Below are positions 28,003-35,676 of a DNA stretch of 64,000 nt, piece after piece. The DNA is from [Ruminococcus] torques ATCC 27756 (GTDB lineage: Bacteria; Bacillota; Clostridia; Lachnospirales; Lachnospiraceae). The position numbers and the translations under genes are program-made. Positions within the stretch are counted from its first letter, which is position 1. Every line of letters begins with the position of its first letter. The stretch spans positions 434,001-498,000 of the forward strand of contig NZ_DS264345.1 of assembly GCF_000153925.1 (NCBI RefSeq), given 5' to 3'. Under the pieces are notes generated by a model that saw only the letters and a list, made by a program, of their open reading frames with translations, had not been told where the DNA came from and ran no database searches.

Positions 28003-28833
28003 ATGCCAGAACAGCAAAATACAAACGGATGTACAGAAGAATCTTGCGCAGGATGCGCACATGCAGATTCATGCAGCAGCAAAAAAGAGGATTTCCGTGA
28101 ACCGGAAAACAAATATTCATCTATTAAAAAAGTAATCGGTGTAGTCAGCGGAAAGGGCGGTGTCGGTAAATCGCTTGTGACGGCGTCGCTCGCAAGAATG
28201 ATGAGAGAAAAAGGATATACAGTCGGAATTTTAGATGCGGATATTACAGGTCCGTCTATTCCGAAAATGTACGGAATACATGAGAAAGCAAGAGGAACGG
28301 AAGAAGGGATTCTTCCATGTATTGCAAAAGATGAGACAAGAATTATGTCGGTCAATCTTCTCCTGGAAGACGAATCCGCGCCCGTTATTTGGAGAGGTCC
28401 GATTATTGCGGGAGTTGTGAAGCAGTTTTGGACAGATGTTATGTGGGGCGATATTGATTATCTGTTTGTAGATATGCCGCCGGGAACAGGAGACGTTCCT
28501 TTGACAGTATTTCAGTCGCTTCCGGTAGACGGTGTGGTGATCGTGACATCTCCACAGGATCTTGTACAGATGATCGTGAAAAAAGCGGCGAATATGGCGG
28601 AACAGATGAATATTCCGGTACTTGGGATCATAGAAAACTACAGTTATGTAAAATGCCCTGACTGTGGAAAAGAGATTAAAGTGTTCGGAGAAAGTCATGT
28701 AGAGGAAGCAGCTCGGGAGATGAACGTTCCGGTGCTTGGCCGTATGCCGATTGATATGAAGCTGGCAGAGGCAGTTGAAAATGAGAAGTTTTACGAAGCG
28801 GAGAATCCGTATTTGGCAGATGTCAAGTTATAA
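28003..28833 (+). CDS. Mrp/ApbC-Nbp35-type Fe-S carrier P-loop ATPase
   Basis: This 276-residue protein starts at ATG 28003 after AAAGAGGT. The deviant Walker A GVVSGKGGVGKS (about 47-58) and LDADITGPSIP place it in the Mrp/Nbp35 group of SIMIBI ATPases, which bind and transfer [4Fe-4S] clusters. Residues 10-24 carry C-x4-C-x2-C-x5-C; the CX2CX5C part matches the N-terminal ferredoxin-like motif of Nbp35, which most bacterial Mrp lack. The C-terminal CPDC (about 219-222) is the bridging cluster site. It is probably involved in Fe-S maturation in the cytosol of this anaerobe. Confidence 0.88.
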   Translation: MPEQQNTNGCTEESCAGCAHADSCSSKKEDFREPENKYSSIKKVIGVVSGKGGVGKSLVTASLARMMREKGYTVGILDADITGPSIPKMYGIHEKARGTEEGILPCIAKDETRIMSVNLLLEDESAPVIWRGPIIAGVVKQFWTDVMWGDIDYLFVDMPPGTGDVPLTVFQSLPVDGVVIVTSPQDLVQMIVKKAANMAEQMNIPVLGIIENYSYVKCPDCGKEIKVFGESHVEEAAREMNVPVLGRMPIDMKLAEAVENEKFYEAENPYLADVKL

Positions 28834-28904
28834 GAATCATCCTTGCGCCGGCAAGGTATATTGTTGAAAATGTTTTTGCCGATCGGTATAAAAGAGGTGG
28901 AAAA

Positions 28905-29855
28905 ATGATAGGTAAGAGAACGGCAATTTGGAAAAGAGAGGAATATTCGTATGAAAGTGAAGAAAGAGATATTCCTTATGTGATAAGTTATATGCATGAA
29001 GACGGGCAGATCCGTCCGGCAATGATCGTTGTGCCGGGCGGAGCCTATCGTCAGGTGTCATCATCGGAAGGCGATATCGTCGCACGAACATTTTATAGGG
29101 CCGGATACAATGCGCTTGTACTTACATACAGTGTGAATCCGACATCGGAAGGCAAGCCTTTGCACCTTCAGCCGCTTAGAGATCTGGCCAGAACGGTGCG
29201 GCTCGTACGTTATTATGCGAAACAGTGCCGGATCGATCCGGAGAAAGTGGCTGTATGCGGATTTTCGGCAGGCGGGCACTTATGCGGAAGTCTCGGAGTT
29301 CATTTTCAGGATATAAAAGAAGAAAATTCTCTTCTTAAAGAAGTTTCATGCAGACCGGATGCGATGATACTCGGTTATCCGGTAATCACTTCGGGAAAGT
29401 ATAGAAACGAAGATTCGTTTTTAGCTTTGCTCGGAGAAGATTCTGATGAAGAAGAGCGGGAATATCTGTCGGTCGAAAAACATGTGACAGAAGAGATGCC
29501 GCCGTGTTTTTTGTGGCATACTCTTGAAGATAAGACCGTTTCGGCGGAAAACGGGTATTTGTTTGCCGAAGCATGCAGGAAGGCGGGCGTACCTTATGCG
29601 CATCATGTATTTACGGAAGGGGTACATGGGATGTCTGTCGCCACAGAAGAATGGTTTGAACAAAAACTAAAAGAACGTCCTGATAAATGGACAGAGGAAG
29701 AGCAGGCGCATATATATGGCGCATTAGACGAAGTGGGGATGTGGACCGGACTTGCAAAACGATGGTTAAAACGGACGCTTTGCATAAAAGAAAGGCAGGA
29801 GATAGACAGTGAGGATTTTATTTATCAGACATGGAGATCCGGATTACATAAATGA
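28905..29855 (+). CDS. Alpha/beta hydrolase (esterase/acetylesterase type)
   Basis: This 316-residue protein starts at ATG 28905 after AGAGGTGG. The fold is marked by VVPGGAYRQVSSSEG (oxyanion region), the nucleophile elbow GFSAGG (Ser at about residue 124), the acid in HTLEDKTV and the His in EGVHGMS. This arrangement is typical of Aes/xylan-acetylesterase-like enzymes (the peptidase S9/BD-FAE group). It has no signal peptide, so it is cytoplasmic. It overlaps the following histidine phosphatase gene by 47 bases, indicating translational coupling. The substrate is unknown; small acyl esters of sugars are plausible. Confidence 0.82.
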   Translation: MIGKRTAIWKREEYSYESEERDIPYVISYMHEDGQIRPAMIVVPGGAYRQVSSSEGDIVARTFYRAGYNALVLTYSVNPTSEGKPLHLQPLRDLARTVRLVRYYAKQCRIDPEKVAVCGFSAGGHLCGSLGVHFQDIKEENSLLKEVSCRPDAMILGYPVITSGKYRNEDSFLALLGEDSDEEEREYLSVEKHVTEEMPPCFLWHTLEDKTVSAENGYLFAEACRKAGVPYAHHVFTEGVHGMSVATEEWFEQKLKERPDKWTEEEQAHIYGALDEVGMWTGLAKRWLKRTLCIKERQEIDSEDFIYQTWRSGLHK

Positions 29856-30582
29856 TACGCTGACGAAAAAAGGACATCGTGAGGCAAAACTGCTTGCCGA
29901 ACGGGCGGCTGACTTGAATCTCGGAAGCTGTTATGTTTCTCCCCTTGGAAGAGCGAAAGACACGGCGCAGTACTGTCTGGATAAAGTGGGAAAGACCGCA
30001 CAGACTGTAGAATGGCTGAGAGAATTTCCGGCAAGGATCGATCTGAATCAGGCGGTACATCTTCAAAAGGCTTATCCTACCGCGGAGAAAGAAAATGGTC
30101 GGTATGTGCCGAGAATCGTGTGGGATATCGTTCCGTCGTATTGGATGGAACATGGAGAATGTATGGACAGGGATGCGTGGAGAAAATCCGATCTATGCCA
30201 AAATTCAGATGCGGTGGAAGTATATGACAGGGTAACTCTTGAGTTTGACAGATTTCTTGCAGAGCATGGATATGTTCGTGAAGGCAGCAGTTATAGAGTG
30301 GAGAGAGAATGCACGGAGACCGTGACGTTTTTTTGCCATTTTGGGATTACGTGCGCGTTGTTGTCGCATCTGTGGAATATGTCGCCTTTTTCGGCATGGC
30401 AGTATTTTGCGTTTGCTCCGACGTCGGTGACGGAAATAGTGACAGAAGAACGAGAGAAGGGAATCGCTTGTTTTCGGGGGTTGAAGCTGGGAGATGCTTC
30501 TCATCTTTATGCGGGAAACGAACCGGTTTCCGTTGCCGCCAGGTTTTGTGAAGTATACAGCGATATGAACAGCAGGCATTGA
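29809..30582 (+). CDS. Histidine phosphatase family protein
   Basis: This 257-residue protein starts at GTG 29809, set by AGGAG 7 bases upstream; the start lies inside the end of the hydrolase gene. RILFIRHGDPDY carries the catalytic RHG motif, SPLGRAKDTA the second Arg, and FFCHFGITCAL the C-terminal His region. The family covers phosphoglycerate mutase-like small-molecule phosphatases. With the co-translated esterase it may act on phosphorylated, acylated sugars (inference). A terminator follows. Confidence 0.85.
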   Translation: MRILFIRHGDPDYINDTLTKKGHREAKLLAERAADLNLGSCYVSPLGRAKDTAQYCLDKVGKTAQTVEWLREFPARIDLNQAVHLQKAYPTAEKENGRYVPRIVWDIVPSYWMEHGECMDRDAWRKSDLCQNSDAVEVYDRVTLEFDRFLAEHGYVREGSSYRVERECTETVTFFCHFGITCALLSHLWNMSPFSAWQYFAFAPTSVTEIVTEEREKGIACFRGLKLGDASHLYAGNEPVSVAARFCEVYSDMNSRH

Positions 30583-30621
30583 GAGAACAGCTTAAAATTA
30601 TAGGAGCTTTCGGAAACAGAA

Positions 30622-30670
30622 GGCAGGGATTGGGGAAACGTACATGTTTCCTATAAGTCCTTGCCTTTTT
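30622..30670 (+). terminator. Intrinsic terminator
   Basis: GGCAGGGA pairs with TCCTTGCC (one non-Watson-Crick position), with an inner GGAAAC/GTTTCC stem, followed by TTTTT. Confidence 0.7.
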
Positions 30671-30756
30671 CATGGATTATATGTTAATATAGGCGTTGGT
30701 GCGTATTAAGCATCACATATCCCGTAAAACGAAGTTTCAAAAAAGGAGATATTGTA

Positions 30757-32391
30757 ATGATCAGTGCAAATAATGTAACTCTGCGCGTGGGAAAAAAAGC
30801 GCTTTTTGAAGAAGTAAATATCAAGTTCACAGAGGGAAACTGTTATGGTCTGATCGGCGCTAACGGAGCCGGAAAATCTACGTTTTTGAAGATTTTATCA
30901 GGTCAGCTTGAGCCGACGAACGGTGAAGTGGCGATCACTCCGGGAGAGCGTCTTTCTTTCTTACAGCAGGATCATTTTAAATATGATGAATATCCGGTTC
31001 TTGATACGGTGATCATGGGGAATGCCCGACTGTATGAGATTATGAAAGAAAAAGAAGCGATTTATGCAAAAGAAGATTTCACGGATGAAGACGGAATAAA
31101 GGCAAGTGAACTTGAAGGTGAATTTGCTACGATGAACGGATGGGAAGCTGAATCAGACGCGGCGTCTCTTTTGAATGGTCTTGGAATCGAGACAGATCTT
31201 CATTATAAAATGATGAAAGATATGACAGGTCCGCAGAAGGTGAAAGTGCTTCTCGCACAGGCGCTGTTCGGTAATCCGGATATTTTGCTTCTTGACGAGC
31301 CGACAAACCACCTTGATCTGGATGCGATTGCGTGGCTTGAGGAGTTTTTGATTAATTTTGAAAATACGGTGATCGTTGTGTCTCATGACCGTTATTTCTT
31401 AAATAAAGTATGTACGCAGATCGCAGATATTGATTATGGAAAAATACAGCTTTATGCGGGAAATTATGATTTCTGGTATGAATCAAGTCAGCTTCTTATC
31501 CGTCAGATGAAAGAAGCAAATAAGAAAAAAGAAGAGAAGATCAAAGAACTTCAGGACTTTATTTCCCGATTCAGCGCAAATGCTTCAAAATCAAAGCAGG
31601 CGACATCGAGAAAGCGCGCCCTTGAGAAAATCCAGCTTGACGAGATCAAACCGTCCAGCAGAAAATACCCGTATATTGATTTTCGTCCGAATCGTGAGAT
31701 CGGAAACGAAGTGCTTACGGTAGAAGGTCTTTCTAAAACGATCGACGGCGTGAAAGTGCTTGACAATATCAGCTTTACTCTCGGTCACGATGATAAAGTC
31801 GCTTTTGTCGGAAGTAATGAAGTCGCAAAGACAGTTCTTTTTAAGATCCTGATCGGAGAGATGGAACCGGACGAAGGAACTTATAAATGGGGAGTGACAA
31901 CTTCTCAGGCATATTTCCCGAAAGATTTCGGCGGAGAATTTGACAGTGATTATAATATCACAGAATGGCTGACACAGTATTCCGAAGAAAAGGATGTCAC
32001 ATATGTTCGCGGATTCCTCGGAAGAATGCTCTTCTCAGGCGAGGACGGTGTGAAGAAGCTGAAAGTTCTTTCAGGAGGAGAAAAAGTACGCTGCCTTCTT
32101 TCTAAGATGATGATTTCAGGAGCAAACGTTCTTCTTCTTGATGAGCCGACAAACCATCTTGACATGGAATCGATCACAGCTCTTAATAATGGACTGATCA
32201 AATTCCCGGGAGTTTTACTTTTTACGTCTCGGGATCATCAGATCGTACAGACGACTGCAAACCGTATTATGGAAATCGTTCCGGGTGGGCAACTGATCGA
32301 CAAGATTACGACATATGACGAGTATCTTGAAAGTGACGAGATGGCAAGAAAGAGACAGACATATACTGTTTCGACTGAGGAAGATGATTAA
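30757..32391 (+). CDS. ABC-F family ATPase (YbiT/YkpA type)
   Basis: This 544-residue soluble protein has two ABC domains and no membrane helices; it starts at ATG 30757 after AAGGAG. The linker FISRFSANASKSKQATSRKRA is diagnostic for the YbiT/YkpA branch of ABC-F translation factors. Domain 1 has a normal Walker A (GANGAGKST) but a degenerate signature (MTGPQKVK). Domain 2 has a deviant Walker A (GSNEVAKTV), a good signature (LSGGEK) and SRDH in place of SHDR. Thus each composite ATP site is asymmetric. The role is probably ribosome-linked, not drug export. Confidence 0.88.
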   Translation: MISANNVTLRVGKKALFEEVNIKFTEGNCYGLIGANGAGKSTFLKILSGQLEPTNGEVAITPGERLSFLQQDHFKYDEYPVLDTVIMGNARLYEIMKEKEAIYAKEDFTDEDGIKASELEGEFATMNGWEAESDAASLLNGLGIETDLHYKMMKDMTGPQKVKVLLAQALFGNPDILLLDEPTNHLDLDAIAWLEEFLINFENTVIVVSHDRYFLNKVCTQIADIDYGKIQLYAGNYDFWYESSQLLIRQMKEANKKKEEKIKELQDFISRFSANASKSKQATSRKRALEKIQLDEIKPSSRKYPYIDFRPNREIGNEVLTVEGLSKTIDGVKVLDNISFTLGHDDKVAFVGSNEVAKTVLFKILIGEMEPDEGTYKWGVTTSQAYFPKDFGGEFDSDYNITEWLTQYSEEKDVTYVRGFLGRMLFSGEDGVKKLKVLSGGEKVRCLLSKMMISGANVLLLDEPTNHLDMESITALNNGLIKFPGVLLFTSRDHQIVQTTANRIMEIVPGGQLIDKITTYDEYLESDEMARKRQTYTVSTEEDD

Positions 32392-32440
32392 AGGTTGATT
32401 AAATTTGAAATATCCTCTTTCTTTTTGGAAATAATTCTGT

Positions 32441-32478
32441 TATAATGTAAAAGCTGTGTATGGAAATCATGCACAGCT
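32441..32478 (+). promoter_or_regulatory. tRNA-Ser promoter -10 box and 5' leader hairpin
   Basis: TATAAT lies at 32441-32446. An 11-bp stem (32452-32462 with 32468-32478, one G-U pair, GAAAT loop) would start at about the first transcribed base and end 6 bases before the tRNA. Confidence 0.5.
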
Positions 32479-32484
32479 CTTCAT

Positions 32485-32570
32485 GGAGACGTATCGAAGT
32501 GGTCATAACGGGGCGCACTCGAAATGCGTTTGCCCTCCGGGGCACGAGGGTTCGAATCCCTCCGTCTCCG
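32485..32570 (+). tRNA. tRNA-Ser (anticodon CGA)
   Basis: The acceptor stem GGAGACG (32485-32491) pairs with CGTCTCC (32563-32569), with discriminator G at 32570. The anticodon arm GCGCA-CTCGAAA-TGCGT gives anticodon CGA. A long variable arm (about 32530-32547) and the GGTTCGAATCC T-arm fit a class II serine tRNA decoding UCG. CCA is not encoded. A mobile-looking ArsR cassette follows. Confidence 0.93.
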
Positions 32571-32584
32571 TTTGAAAAATGAAG

Positions 32585-32620
32585 CCGAGAGTCAGAATGC
32601 AGTTGACTCTCGGTTTATTT
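32585..32620 (+). terminator. Terminator after tRNA-Ser
   Basis: CCGAGAGTCA (32585-32594) pairs perfectly with TGACTCTCGG (32604-32613), followed by TTTATTTT. Confidence 0.8.
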
Positions 32621-32665
32621 TATCTTTTTCTTTTTTTGTCTTTGGCAGACAAGAGGAAGAAAAAA

Positions 32666-32743
32666 CACATCAAAATATTTTGATGTGACATGTTGACAAA
32701 CCACTTTACAAGACTTATGATGTATATATCAAAAATAATTGAT
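32666..32743 (+). promoter_or_regulatory. Promoter and two ArsR-type operators upstream of the arsR-like gene
   Basis: TTGACA (32693-32698), a 17-base spacer and TATGAT (32716-32721) form a strong promoter. A perfect 22-base palindrome with core ATCAAAATATTTTGAT lies just upstream (32666-32687), and a second copy, ATCAAAAATAATTGAT (32728-32743), lies just downstream. This flanking layout suits autorepression by the ArsR protein, released by a metal or metalloid. Confidence 0.72.
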
Positions 32744-32759
32744 GTGAGGAATGACGGCG

Positions 32760-33065
32760 ATGACTGATTTTTCAAAAGACGCAAAAATCTTTAAGGCTCT
32801 TTGTGATACAAAAAGGCTTACTATTTTAGATTACTTGAAGAGTGGCGAAAAATGTGCGTGTGTTCTGATTGAAAACATGAACATCGGACAGTCAGCTTTA
32901 TCTTATCACATGAAAATACTTTGCGATTCCGGCATTGTTCATGCAAGACAAGAGGGAAAATGGACACATTACAGCCTAAGTAAAAGCGGAAGTGAATACG
33001 CGTCAAAACGATTGCTAGAATTAACAACGCCAAATACTGAAAATCAATCAAATTGCTGCAAATAA
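32760..33065 (+). CDS. ArsR-family metalloregulatory repressor
   Basis: This 101-residue winged-helix protein is read from ATG 32760, which has a better spacing to GTGAGG than ATG 32751. The HTH spans KIFKALCDTKRLTILDYLKSGEKCACVL and GQSALSYHMKILCDSGIV. The CAC pair at the start of the recognition region is in the place of the ArsR ELCVCDL metal site, and a Cys-Cys pair ends the protein. It should repress the cassette through the three ATCAA...TTGAT sites. The gene is AT-richer than its neighbours, suggesting transfer behind tRNA-Ser. Confidence 0.85.
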   Translation: MTDFSKDAKIFKALCDTKRLTILDYLKSGEKCACVLIENMNIGQSALSYHMKILCDSGIVHARQEGKWTHYSLSKSGSEYASKRLLELTTPNTENQSNCCK

Positions 33066-33087
33066 AAGTCATCGAAAGGTGGCTTTT
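33064..33087 (+). terminator. Hairpin after the arsR-like gene
   Basis: AAAAGTCA (33064-33071) pairs with TGGCTTTT (33080-33087), with one G-U pair. It is likely a partial terminator within the cassette. Confidence 0.5.
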
Positions 33088-33102
33088 ATAAAACTTTATC
33101 AC

Positions 33103-33118
33103 ATCAAAAATATTTGAT
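33103..33118 (+). promoter_or_regulatory. Third ArsR-type operator, upstream of the permease
   Basis: ATCAAAAATATTTGAT matches the two operators at 32666-32743. It lies 25 bases before the permease start, so the repressor probably controls the permease directly as well. Confidence 0.65.
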
Positions 33119-33142
33119 ATGTTGTATGAAGGAGGGACTTTT

Positions 33143-34156
33143 TTGGAAGTAGTCAATTCAATATGGTCGTTTTTCCAAGACCAAATATTAGGTATGAAGT
33201 GGTTAAATGGTTTAATCGGTAAGGGTCTATCACAACTAGGGCTAGACATTGACAGTCGATTAGGCGGAAGTATTCAATTCTTTTTGTATGACGTAATTAA
33301 AATCACAATTTTGTTATGTTTACTGATTTTCTTTATTTCGTATATTCAAAGTTACTTTCCGCCAGAACGAAGTAAGAAAATTTTGGGGCGCTTTCATGGC
33401 ATAGGAGCAAATATTATATCCGCATTGTTAGGAACAGTTACACCATTTTGTTCCTGTTCGTCTATTCCGCTATTTATAGGTTTTACAAGTGCGGGATTGC
33501 CACTGGGCGTAACATTTTCCTTTTTGATTTCTTCCCCTATGGTTGATTTGGGAAGTCTTGTATTGTTAATGAGTATTTTCGGTGCTAAAGTTGCCTTTGC
33601 TTATGTGATTGTAGGTTTGATCATTGCTGTCATCGGCGGCACCTTCATTGAAAACTTACATATGGAAAAATATGTAGAAGATTTCGTCAAAAATGCAAGT
33701 AGGGTTGATATTAGTTCCCCTGCCTTAACCAAAAAGGACAGAGTTCAATATGCGAAAGAACAAGTGATGGGAACATTCAAAAAAGTATTTCCATACATTT
33801 TGATCGGTGTGGGGATTGGAGCAATTATTCATAATTGGATACCTGAAACATGGATTGAAAGTATTTTAGGAAGTAATAACCCGTTCGGTGTTGTTTTAGC
33901 TACGCTTGTCGGTATCCCTATGTACGCTGATATTTTCGGAACAATTCCGGTTGCAGAGGCATTACTTGCAAAGGGAGCACAATTAGGTACGATCTTATCA
34001 TTTATGATGGCAGTAACGACATTAAGCCTGCCGTCTTTAATCATGTTGAAAAAGGCAGTAAAGCCTAAATTATTGACTTTATTTATTGCCATTTGTACGT
34101 CGGGTATTATCATTGTAGGTTATCTCTTTAATATTTTTAGTGCGATATTTATTTAA
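33143..34156 (+). CDS. Permease of the ArsP/YraQ family (SCSS motif)
   Basis: This 337-residue membrane protein is read from TTG 33143, placed by GGAGGG 6 bases upstream; the frame also opens at 33119 without a site. About eight to nine transmembrane helices are visible in two blocks. PFCSCSSIPLFIGFTSAGLP is the hallmark Cys-containing motif of PF03773-type permeases, which include the organoarsenical exporter ArsP. The second half repeats a similar PxYADIFGTIPVAEAL element. Linked to an ArsR regulator and a CxxC thioredoxin-like protein, it probably exports a thiol-reactive metalloid or metal. Confidence 0.85.
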   Translation: MEVVNSIWSFFQDQILGMKWLNGLIGKGLSQLGLDIDSRLGGSIQFFLYDVIKITILLCLLIFFISYIQSYFPPERSKKILGRFHGIGANIISALLGTVTPFCSCSSIPLFIGFTSAGLPLGVTFSFLISSPMVDLGSLVLLMSIFGAKVAFAYVIVGLIIAVIGGTFIENLHMEKYVEDFVKNASRVDISSPALTKKDRVQYAKEQVMGTFKKVFPYILIGVGIGAIIHNWIPETWIESILGSNNPFGVVLATLVGIPMYADIFGTIPVAEALLAKGAQLGTILSFMMAVTTLSLPSLIMLKKAVKPKLLTLFIAICTSGIIIVGYLFNIFSAIFI

Positions 34157-34172
34157 AAGGAGCGAATAAGAA

Positions 34173-34508
34173 ATGAAATTATTTGGAAAGAAAAAAGAAA
34201 CAAAATCATGCTGTTGTGGTGAAAATTGCACGTCAGAAACAATGCAAAATACAGAAAATAAGAAACAAGAGCAAGGGATCAAAATATTGGGTTCGGGCTG
34301 CGTAAAATGTATGGAATTAGAAAAAGCAACCAGAGCGGCAGTATCTGAACTTCGATTAGATTATGAGATTGAACATGTTACAGATTTTGCGGAAATCGCC
34401 GGTTACGGAGTAATGACGACACCTGCATTAGTGTTTAACGGCGAAGTTATATCCTATGGGAAAGTATTGACTGTAGAGGAAGTGAAAGCGCTGTTGAGTA
34501 AAAAATAA
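34173..34508 (+). CDS. Small thioredoxin-like protein with Cys-rich N-terminus
   Basis: This 111-residue protein starts at ATG 34173 after AAAGGAGC, 16 bases behind the permease. Residues about 36-110 form a thioredoxin_3 domain with active site GSGCVKCMELEKA and the cis-Pro in TTPALVFNGE. The extra N-terminal tail carries CCCGENC, a likely metal or metalloid ligand cluster. It probably reduces or hands over the substrate of the permease. Together with ArsR and the permease it makes a compact resistance cassette. Confidence 0.85.
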   Translation: MKLFGKKKETKSCCCGENCTSETMQNTENKKQEQGIKILGSGCVKCMELEKATRAAVSELRLDYEIEHVTDFAEIAGYGVMTTPALVFNGEVISYGKVLTVEEVKALLSKK

Positions 34509-34534
34509 AGCAAAGGAAGGCCGGTAATTTATTT

Positions 34535-34624
34535 ATGAAAAAACCTGAATTATTGTCGGATAAGGCAGGAGAAGCTTCTGGATATGACCTACAACAAAAA
34601 GTAAAGATTTTGAAAAGAATTTGA
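34535..34624 (+). CDS. Possible 29-residue peptide or gene remnant at the cassette end
   Basis: ATG 34535 opens a 29-codon frame (start MKKPELLSDKAGEASGYD). AAGGAAGG lies about 18 bases upstream, too far for a good start. It may be the stub of a fourth cassette gene lost by deletion. No family is recognised. Confidence 0.25.
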   Translation: MKKPELLSDKAGEASGYDLQQKVKILKRI

Positions 34625-34731
34625 AAAGATTTGTTTAAAAATCAACTTCTGGTTTCACAATAAGGAAAAAAGTTATATAATGTAGAAGTTAAAAGAGGGA
34701 AGTAGATTGTAGCAGAAAAGAGGTTATCCAT

Positions 34732-35595
34732 ATGACAATAAAGAAGGCAACACTTGTTCTTGAAGGCGGAGCGACAAGAGGAATATTTACTTCGGGAGCG
34801 CTTGATTATCTGATGGAGAGAGATCTGTATTTTTCGGATGTGATCGGCGTTTCGGCGGGCTCGTGCAATGCGGTGGACTATGTTTCGCGGCAGCCGGGAA
34901 GAACGAGAGACTGTATGATACCGACTGACAAAGAAGGAAAATATTACTATGGGATCAGAGACTTCGTCAAAGAGAAAAGTCTGATGAATATGGATCTGAT
35001 CTTTGATAAATATCCGAAAGAACTGCTTCCGTTTGATTTCGAGACATATTTTAACTCGGAGATCAACTGTCAGATTGTTACGACAAACTGTCTGACGGGA
35101 AAAGCGGAGTATATGACAGAGGATAGTGATAACGACCGTCTGATGAAACTTTGCAGAGCGTCGTCAAGTATGCCTTTGCTTACTCCGATCGTTAATATCG
35201 ACAATGTTCCGTACCTTGACGGAGGACTGGCGGACTCTGTTCCGATCAGACGGGCACAGCAGATGGAAAATGAAAAGATCGTCGTGATTCTTACGAAAAA
35301 TCAAGGTTACAGGAAGTCGGTTCTTTCTCCGACGATGCAGAGAGTATATAAAAGAGCGTATAAATCATATCCGAATTTGATCAGGACGATCTTCAGAAGA
35401 AGTTTTGAGTATAATAAAACGATGAATTATTTAGATCAGCTTGAAAAACGAGGTGAGATATTTATTCTCAGACCGCAGGTAAAGCCTGTTTCAAGACTTG
35501 AGAGAAATAAAGAAACGCTGCATGCATTTTATGAACACGGATATAAGTACACAGAACGAAAGTTTGATGATCTTATGGAATATTTGGAAAAATAA
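34732..35595 (+). CDS. Patatin-like phospholipase family protein
   Basis: This 287-residue protein starts at ATG 34732 with a weak AGAGG site. The motifs are LVLEGGATRGIFTSGALD (oxyanion loop), GVSAGSCNA (GxSxG nucleophile, Ser at about residue 42) and YLDGGLADSVP (the DGG catalytic Asp at about residue 163). This is the bacterial RssA/YjjU-like lipid acyl hydrolase family. It has no signal peptide. The C-terminal 100 residues are basic and helical (RVYKRAYKSYPNLIR), possibly for membrane association. It stands alone between the ArsR cassette and ppk. Confidence 0.88.
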   Translation: MTIKKATLVLEGGATRGIFTSGALDYLMERDLYFSDVIGVSAGSCNAVDYVSRQPGRTRDCMIPTDKEGKYYYGIRDFVKEKSLMNMDLIFDKYPKELLPFDFETYFNSEINCQIVTTNCLTGKAEYMTEDSDNDRLMKLCRASSSMPLLTPIVNIDNVPYLDGGLADSVPIRRAQQMENEKIVVILTKNQGYRKSVLSPTMQRVYKRAYKSYPNLIRTIFRRSFEYNKTMNYLDQLEKRGEIFILRPQVKPVSRLERNKETLHAFYEHGYKYTERKFDDLMEYLEK

Positions 35596-35676
35596 AAGCA
35601 GAAATCTTTTTCACGATAAATGAAACGATAGTTTACAAGATGAGAAATGTCGGAAAATCAAAAAGGAGAGGGTATG

